Source of the DNA: Codonopsis lanceolata
Lineage: Eukaryota > Streptophyta > Magnoliopsida > Asterales > Campanulaceae
DNA length: 64,000 nucleotides
Direction: 5' to 3'
NCBI GenBank assembly: GCA_013146195.2
Contig: CM028377.1
Span: forward strand, 64,439,124-64,503,123
Below the pieces are notes generated by a model, which ran no database searches, had not been told where the DNA came from, and was given only the letters and a program-made list of their open reading frames with translations. Position numbers and translations under genes: made by a program. Positions 57,301-64,000 of the stretch are shown piece after piece (position 1 is the stretch's first letter; each line of letters starts with the position of its first letter).

Positions 57301-57822
57301 TTGGAAATGCAATTTCCATCCTATCCTGTCCCACCGTCATCACTAAATTTAGTGCATGTCTTGGGTGGCTTTGTTATGCATGTATGAATAACTTCAATTT
57401 TTGGTTGTAAAGAGGTTCAGATTGGACGTAATAATGTTACCATCTGAAAAATGAAATTGTTTGACCAGACTTTTGTTCAGCTCTAGGCTGTGTTATGTTT
57501 GCTTATGGGTTGACTTGTTTGGTATTTTTGGCCGTATGTTGATATTGTTTAAGACTATCTTGGTAAAACAGCGTGTGCTTTTAATTCTTGATAAGGTTAC
57601 TTTATATGAACTTTATGAACGTTTACTTGCCTTTGCAGGAGTTATAGTCCACGCTATAACAGTCCTCGTGCGAGGAGATCCCCACCACGCCGGAGTATAT
57701 CACCTCGCCGAGGCCGTAGCTACAGCAGGTCACCTCCATATCGTCGTGCTCGCCGTGATTCTCCTTATGCCAATGGGTATGCTGAGCATTGCACACAAAT
57801 TTCTTTTGCATGCATCCACTAA
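54381..57822 (+). CDS. RSZ22: RSZ21/22-type SR splicing factor (RRM + CCHC + RS)
   Basis: Nuclear pre-mRNA splicing factor of the plant RSZ subfamily (like human SRSF7). Coding exons: 54381-54469, 55457-55545, 55893-56145 and 57639-57822, all GT-AG with matching phases. As drawn, 204 aa, close to Arabidopsis RSZ22 (200 aa). RRM: RNP2 VYVGNL at residues 4-9 and RNP1 within GYAFVEFDD (39-47), preceded by VWVARRPP. A glycine-rich linker covers 74-96. Zinc knuckle CYECGEPGHFAREC at 101-114. The RS/RP-rich tail has SPSPRRRRSPSYGRR and SPPRRSISPRRGRSYSRSPPYRRARRDSPYANG. The last exon is uncertain: read-through after YANG gives a short non-RS tail to the stop at 57820. A splice at GG|GTATGC (57776) to an undetected final exon is also possible. 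Start chosen by MSRVYVG homology. Confidence 0.92.
56709..57347. mobile_element. hAT-like MITE in intron 3 of the SR gene
   Basis: Left end TAGTGATGGCCCCAGGCAGG; right end, reverse-complemented, TTTAGTGATGACGGTGGGAC. Both are followed inward by ATCCCATT / GGGAATG-rich sequence. Flanking 8-mers ATTAGTGC (56701-56708) and TTTAGTGC (57348-57355) agree in 7 of 8 bases. A CA/ATGTAC tract lies at 56828-56860. No coding sequence. Confidence 0.65.
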
Positions 57823-57883
57823 TTATTTTTTGCCCCCATTTGGGTCTTGCATACACTTCTTATTTTTCTCCCATGCCCTTGTT

Positions 57884-57955
57884 AAGGCCGTGGCTACGAC
57901 AGGTCACCAGCACATAGTTGCGCTTATAACATTGTGCCTTATGCTTTATGGGTAA
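57884..57955 (+). pseudogene. Degraded partial copy of SR gene exon 4
   Basis: AGGCCGTGGCTACGACAGGTCACC at 57884-57908 followed by CTTATGCTTTATGGGTA resembles AGGCCGTAGCTACAGCAGGTCACC ... CTTATGCCAATGGGTA of exon 4 (57709-57780), with about 20 bp missing between. A third echo, GTGTTTTATGGGTAAG, lies near 58060. It could encode a diverged alternative exon ending at GG|GTAAGT, but no RS-type reading frame survives. Confidence 0.5.
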
Positions 57956-57999
57956 GTCATGGCACCATATGCCTAAATTTCTCCCTACAGTGGTCATTG

Positions 58000-58830
58000 T
58001 TATGCATGTCTTGTATGCAAGGCAGTAAATCTTGTCTACTTGTGTGTATGCGGCACTGTGTTTTATGGGTAAGTGGTTGGAGCTAATTGAGTTGACTTTG
58101 TCAAGGCCTCAAATCCTCAAGGGGAACACTTGGATTAAAACAGTATACCTCTTGGACCAATTGTCTATTACAAGCTGAACCTTGTTGGTCATTTAGCTTT
58201 AGGTAGTCCTGTCTTATTTGCATTACCCTCCCCTAATCAAAGTAAAAGAAGTCATCATTACACAAGCTAGAGAAAAGATGATGAAGGCTTCGTGTTAAAA
58301 CTCAAAATGAGAAGCAGTTCGCATTAGTTTGTTTTTGTAGGTACTGATTAACTTTTTGTCTACTCTCTCTCTCTATCACACACAAATTTAACACACATTG
58401 GGAAATTTTAATTTGTATTAAAGTTGAGATGAATGTGTTGGCAGAGATTAAGGTGCTGGAGCGTGGATGCTGTATGCTAGATGCTGAGCCAACAATGAAA
58501 GTTGATTGAGATCTCTGCATTAGTGTGTTTGTGATAAGGATGGTGAACAAGAGTAGGGTTATTTTGTTCATATATCATGACGTTTTGGGTGTGTTGTGGA
58601 TCTGACATTGGATGAGGACTACACTGTATGGCCGCCAAAAAGGGGTGCTTTGGACTCCATCTTTTTGTGCGCCGGCTTGCTCTGTTCAGCTCACTAAAAC
58701 TGGGAGGTCCCTTCATACTTTAAATTTCCATCATATTGCTATTTTTTGAGTTTTTAACTTCTTCTCTTGAACTATTACATATAATATCTAAAGAAGATGT
58801 TCCTAAATAGCTCTATATTTTCTGTTTTGA
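58000..58830. other. Downstream of the SR gene, 3' UTR or intergenic
   Basis: No further RS-domain exon or known gene could be found. A CT/CA-rich tract lies at 58364-58385. Confidence 0.3.
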
Positions 58831-58840
58831 GGTTTGGTCA

Positions 58841-59180
58841 TCGGCTGAGAAACGGCCTCGGCCCTCCACTTTCTGCATCTTAGTCTACTCGGTTTAGCAA
58901 CATATCTTCTTGTCTGCACCACATCATCTACACGTCGTCGCTCCTTGTGGGTTCTTAATTGATTACTTTGATTGGCAATTGAAACTGCAAATTTTGGTTA
59001 CGAACTGAGCTTTGGCTGAGAAACGGCCTCGGCCTCCTCTTTCTGCATCTTAGTCTACTCGGTTTAGCTGCATATCTTCTTCTCTGCACCACATCATCCA
59101 CATGTCGTCGCTCCTTGTGGGTTCTTAATGACGACTCTGAACGGCAAATTGAAACTGCAAATTTTGGTTATGAACTGAGC
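58841..59180 (+). repeat. 171-bp tandem duplication
   Basis: GGCTGAGAAACGGCCTCGGCC ... CTTTCTGCATCTTAGTCTAC ... CCACATCATC(T/C)ACA ... TTGAAACTGCAAATTTTGGT occurs from 58843 and again from 59014, with about 90 per cent identity by eye. No protein is recognised. Confidence 0.9.
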
Positions 59181-59199
59181 TTCTGGTTAGAAAATGTGG

Positions 59200-61350
59200 T
59201 GCTATCAGCGTCAAGTGAAACTGGCAACTTACTGAGCTTTTGCCTTTAGATCATTCACCTTGCCGGGTTTGAAACCAGAGCTTCATTGACCATCAACCCT
59301 CCCGAGGCTCGGTGACACTTCGAGCTTGAACGTGTATTGAGTGAAACTTCATTGTGTCTACTGGCTGTTGGGTGTCTGCATCTTTTTCCCCACCTGTTGC
59401 ATGTAGGGTGCTGTAATCAAAGGTGTAAGGCTTGTTGTTGGTACTCCCTGCTTGTTTTTTCTTTATTAGTTATTATGCTGGCAGTGTTCCCTGTTGCCTT
59501 CTCCTTTTTTGGTTGCCCTTTAATTACAAATTACTAGACCTGGTTTTACTGGGTCATCCACGAGTTATTGGAACCATAGAAAATCATTTCATGCCTTAAA
59601 TTCCTAGGATTAGCTTATAGCTTATGTTTCAGGAATTGGGGACCTTAAAAGCTTGCCTGGGGCCTTTTAGTTAATTGTTGTTACCACAGGGATCAGAACA
59701 TTCATTTCTGTAATGCCCTGATGCACTGGAGACCCTGGTATTCCTAGTGTCCAATACTTTATTAGCCTTCCAGTCTTAATTGTCTCAAGCGACTTTTATT
59801 TTCAGTTTAATGCTTTCCATGCGTCCTGAATTGGATATGGTTCTTGCTGGCCAACGTGATTTATAGTAGGCCACTCCATTATCATTGACCTTTGATGAAG
59901 TACGTGACGTGATACTTCTGCTCTAGACAACAATCTCCCTTTAACTTTTAAAGAAAATAACATTTTTAGTCGTTCATTAATAATAAGTTTTTTTATACTT
60001 CAATTTTTGAAAGTGGTCTATTTAAATATAACATCCAAAAAGACTTTGTTTTGAATAGAGGGTGTAATTTTTGACAGTGGATATTAATTTTATATGAACA
60101 TATTTCTTGGGTAAATGTGGGTAACAAATATGTGAATAATTTTTTATTACATGTTGTATGGTGCCAATGAATCTGCCGGCTTGGTTTAGTTTTGATATAT
60201 GATGGTTGACGTTACATTTACTAAAATCTTGGCCCTAATATTATGATATTTTGCGTCTTTTTAAAAATTACATAAAAATATTAATTTTGAATTATTGAAT
60301 TATTGGTGCAAATTTGTAATTTGTTAGTGGATCCAGTGAGTATTAATATTTTGAACCATGTAATGATATTAAATAATTGGTTTTACTTTTAAAATCAAGT
60401 ATTATTATGTAATAATTATTTTTAAATTATTATTTGATATTTACTGTTAATATATTTGGAGGCTTAATGATTAATAATTAGGTTATAATGTATATTTTTT
60501 TCATAGTTATATCTTATTTTTAGCCTTGCATTGGTGCATTGGTGCATTGGTCTAACTTTTAGCCTCTACCTAACGATTTGTAAGGCATTGTTTTTTATTT
60601 ATACTCTAATTTGCCAGAGAAGCCTTGAGGGTAAATACTAAAGAATTAACATACTTTTTGTCATTGTAATTTGTGTTTTTGGGCTTGTTGGAAAAGTGAT
60701 TATGCGTGTACTTGGAAGTGTGAATATTTTGTTTTTATGTTGTACTGATTGATTACATTTTCGTTTAAAACCATAAACAAAACAAATTGAATAGAATTGA
60801 TTGATTCTGTTTGGTTCCAATTTTTGTGTGGTTCGATTCTCAATGAATATGGTTTGGTTATCGATACGAACCATATACACTCCTAAATAGCATGTGATGC
60901 CACTCTTTTTAATGCCTCACATGCTTGACATCTTAAGTTGTACAAAAATGTTTTCACCATTTAATCCAGTATAAAATTGTACTTAAATATGTTTAACTGT
61001 TCACTATGTTATGATCCCAATATTTGCAAAGTTGGTAGAAAAATGGTCAATTGTCATTGTATTTTGACTAATTAAAAATTGCCATTGTACTATTTTTTAA
61101 ACAAAATTACCATTGTACATGAAAAGAGAAATGTAATTTTGCTATCATCATTAATTGTCATTTAATTTTGAACGAAATTAATTTCATTTGTCTTTGTATA
61201 GTTTTTTAAAATGGAAAGTTGAAAGTTAAATAATTTATGGTTCTTAAATTATCGGTGTGTCTTTTCGAGGTTTTAAAAAAGTACTTATTTCGCTTTAGGC
61301 AAAGGGTCTTTGTTTGAATGACTTAATTTTTTAAGAAAATTATATTTTTA
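59200..61350. other. Intergenic, no gene seen
   Basis: Short frames such as 59337-59537 have no domain. 60740-60890 carries GGTTTGGTTA / GGTTCGATT words and ends ATACACTCCTA, like a decayed hAT-type end. Confidence 0.4.
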
Positions 61351-61351
61351 G

Positions 61352-62366
61352 TAGAGCTATCAAAATCGGTCATACCCGTTGGGTTGGTCCATTGGTTTGC
61401 CCTGCTACTTAAAAAAAGTGGGTTGAGTTTTAAAAATACCAACCCGTTAGGAGGCGGGTTTAATGGATTTGGTTCGCGTGGGTCGCGGGTTTAGGTGCGG
61501 TGGGGGTGGTTGACCTGCAATTTTGTGCGCAAATTAGTAGGTATTTAATAATTAATAATGGAAAGTCCTTTCAGATCACCAAGAAAGGATAACTACTTAA
61601 ACATCTCTTTTTTACCAAAACATCTCTCTCTCTCTCTCTCAAAAAGCCTCTCAAAGAACTCTTTCTCTTTTAAAAGTAAAAGTAAAACCCCTAAAATTGT
61701 CGCTCTTTTCTCTGAACCCGTCTTCGCCATTGATCTCTTTGACTCCCTCCTAGTCCGCCATCGTCGATATACCTGTCTTGTTCGTTCACCATCGTCGATT
61801 TCTTTCTTTCTATGTTGGTTGGCCTCACTCTTTCTCTACACTTTTTGACCTCCACACTCCGGTCAGACCACTGTTGCTTCACAAGCGTGGATAGTATCTT
61901 CATTTTCAGGAAAGATCTGAATTGCTTTGCATATGTAATGAAAGATATGGGTTGTTGGATCTTGATTGCTTTGCACTGCATTGTTGCTAGAATATTGAGT
62001 ATATATGCTTCCCAAGGTTACTGGAATATAGTTTATATGTTTTCAATTTTCAATTTTCAATTTTTCATTACAAAGTGTTAGTTATATTATTATATATCAT
62101 ATTGAAAGGGCATTGTTCTTGGATTGATTCTACCAAGCATTAGTTATTAAGATAAATGCTTGTGCTTGGCTGGTTAATCATTTCTTGTTTTTGGTCAAAC
62201 ATCTCTCTTTTGGGTGAATTGGTTCGTCCCGCTCCACAACCTAAGGTGGGTTGGGTTGGGTTGGGCCAAGGTTTTTATAGTTCGCCATTTTCGCAGGTTG
62301 GTTCGCCCCGCCCTGCCAAGTGACGGGGTTCGCTATTTAGCGGGTTGGTTCGTTTTGTCGGTTCTA
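61352..62366. mobile_element. hAT-like non-autonomous element, perfect 8-bp TSD
   Basis: Left end TAGAGCTATCAAAATCGG and right end (reverse complement) TAGAACCGACAAAACG are inverted. ATTTTTAG flanks both sides (61344-61351 and 62367-62374). GGGTTGGTT / AACCCG words crowd both subterminal regions. The 1-kb interior has no hAT dimerisation motif; the frame at 61558-61848 is not recognised. Confidence 0.85.
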
Positions 62367-62803
62367 ATTTTTAGCAACTCAATAGTAATAAAATGATATT
62401 TTTATTTCTTAATTTATGAAAATGAACTTTTTAAGTGAAACATTTCAAAATGGAATAATGGATTTTTTGTGGAACGGAGGGAGTTTATTTTATGAACAAA
62501 AAAAAGGAAAGAATGAGTGAAGTATGAAAATGAAAATAAGAACTTAAGATATATTTTTTTAAAATAAAAAATTAAGAGAAGAATATCATTAATACGATAG
62601 TGCTCACTTACAATTGACAAAAGCTATTTACCGGTTGAAATTCATAACATACAAGGAGTGGTTATCCTTTTTATTAATAAATTATAAATTATTTACTAAA
62701 TTATTAAAAAAGTACTTGATAAGTATTTAAAATATATTAATGAAAAAATATTTAATTAAATTTTTATAAATTAATAAAAAATTAATAAATAAAAGATATA
62801 CGA

Positions 62804-63078
62804 CATAAATCATCAAATAACATTAAAAATTGTAAAAAAAAATATTCTTACAACAAAAAAGAGTTATTCAAAAAAATAAAATTAACACATCATAATTTTC
62901 ATGGTGACTATTATAGGTTGAATTAAAAGGTTTTTTTTAACATAAATAATCAAATAACATTAAAAATTGTAAAAAAAAATTATTCTTACAACAAAAAAGA
63001 GTTATTCAAAAAAAATAAAATTAACACATCATAATTTTCATGGTGGCTATTATAGGTTGAATTAAAAGTTTTTTTTTT
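62804..63078. repeat. 137-bp tandem duplication
   Basis: CATCAAATAACATTAAAAATTG ... TTCTTACAACAAAAAAGAGT ... TTTTCATGGTG(A/G)CTATTATAGG occurs twice, offset by 137 bp, with only a few differences, mainly in A or T runs. Confidence 0.93.
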
Positions 63079-63079
63079 T

Positions 63080-64000
63080 TATAATCTTATCTTTGTAATT
63101 CCCAATTATAAGGGATTTTGAAACACATTAATATAAAAATAATTTATAATTTTAGTTAATTCTTTTTACGAATTAAATTACATTCAATGAATGATAGTTA
63201 ACAACTAGATTTAATGAATTAACTTTTAAAAAAATTATTAATTGATTAGATTTCCTTTATACTTATTATGTTTTATAATACTTATTATATTTTTATTATA
63301 TGATTCAATAAGAAAAAATGTATATTTTAAATAATTTAAATTTAATTATATTTCTTTTTATATATATATATATATTTTTTTTATAAAATAGTATATTTTT
63401 TAACACTTAAAAGCCAAAAAAAAAAAAGGACCACCTCATAATTAATGAACCAAAAAAAAAATCTACCTTCTAACATCAACAATTATTAAGGATGTTTCAA
63501 TATTTTAATTGCATCTATCCTTGAAAGTAGAATGACAATTTCACTCGAAAAATAGTATAGTAGTGACATGTAAAATGATGAAATTGATTATTTTTCATGT
63601 TTCAGTATTTGTACAATTGAAATTAAATCAGTCGAAAACAACTATCATTTTAAAAAGGAAAACAGGACGAGAAAAAGGAAAAATAAAACAAGTTAAAACT
63701 TAGAAAATCAACTACCCAACAATCTATGCTATGCGTAACAAAATTGTAAGATGACTAGTACTAGTAGGCTCCAGATTTGCTCCCATGTTGATGTTGGGTG
63801 AGTAGTCCGCGCAAACATTTTCCTGCTGAAAGAGTGCAACCATTGTGTATTTATTCAAAAAATATAAAAATAAATAAATAAATTGTATCTAGAAAGTTGG
63901 AAAAAAATAGAAGAAAATAATGGGAAGTGTTTTAAAAATGAGGTATGTGGGACGTGGGGCGTTGGAGATGCTTTACCCAAAAAAAAACAATAAAATCACA
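63080..64000. other. AT-rich right edge, no gene seen
   Basis: Long A and T runs and a short (TA)n at 63360-63374. No coding or RNA gene is recognisable. Confidence 0.5.

Noticed and set aside
58950..59190. Possible box C/D snoRNA in the 171-bp repeat (ATGACGA ... CTGA)
   Set aside because: Only the second unit has the ATGACGA-like word, spacing is poor, and no terminal stem or guide target is evident.
61558..61848. 96-codon frame in the hAT-like element
   Set aside because: Serine/lysine-rich with a CT microsatellite; no family recognised and no matching splice or promoter context.

Overview
This window is nuclear DNA from a flowering plant, most likely a TE-rich eudicot. The evidence is long GT-AG introns, two broadly conserved plant genes, Ty1/copia and Ty3/gypsy (Tat-type) retrotransposons, hAT-like elements, a TRIM, a Helitron and a tRNA-derived SINE, plus many (TA)n tracts. 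I cannot name the species. I recognise only two host protein-coding genes. One is a KUP/HAK/KT potassium transporter closest to Arabidopsis KUP12/POT12 (minus strand, 9 coding exons, 20762-27914, predicted 837 aa). The other is an RSZ21/RSZ22-type SR splicing factor (plus strand, 4 or more coding exons, 54381-57822). Nearly everything else is transposon-derived and decayed.

Layout: 1-1260 is a (GTTAA)n / ~150-bp compound satellite. 1300-2040 holds palindromic AGCGACGGAAA-type repeats. 2041-5993 is a 5'-truncated Ty1/copia element (+). 6500-10345 holds Ty3/gypsy integrase and LTR-like remnants, two of them in inverted orientation. 10346-14292 is a copia remnant with a complete TRIM nested in its RT region and a 1.9-kb hAT-like element nested in its 3' LTR; a SINE with perfect target-site duplications follows at 14305-14425. 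15080-15560 and 51345-52345 are two copies of a family rich in palindromic CGCGGTTCA units. 17890-18850 carries local tandem duplications.

20440-27914 is the potassium transporter. Its introns hold a terminal-inverted-repeat MITE, two Helitron-like 3' ends, a SINE-like piece and a perfect 259-bp tandem duplication that copies a splice donor. 29828-34389 is a nearly full-length copia element (+) with both LTRs, PBS and PPT, but with several frameshifts and stops. 34715-36715 is a rearranged Tork/Tnt1-like copia with head-to-head LTR pieces.

36716-43020 is a gypsy/LARD-like region (-) with a broken 'putative plant transposon protein' ORF flanked by two clusters of paired CCTTGCG..CGCAAGG palindromes. 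43050-51345 is a Tat-type Ty3/gypsy element (-) with gag, protease, RT, two RNase H domains, integrase, a 5' LTR and an antisense coiled-coil ORF. 53775-54043 is a small Helitron. 54121-57822 is the SR gene with telo-boxes and a TGGGCC motif upstream and a hAT-like MITE in intron 3. A hAT-like element with a perfect 8-bp duplication lies at 61352-62366, and the AT-rich right edge has a 137-bp tandem duplication.

The two host genes have no evident functional link. I found no convincing new biological system. The best leads are the transporter splice-donor duplication, the paired-palindrome clusters, the head-to-head copia rearrangement, a stop codon shared by two copia elements, and the degraded tandem copy of the last recognised exon of the SR gene.
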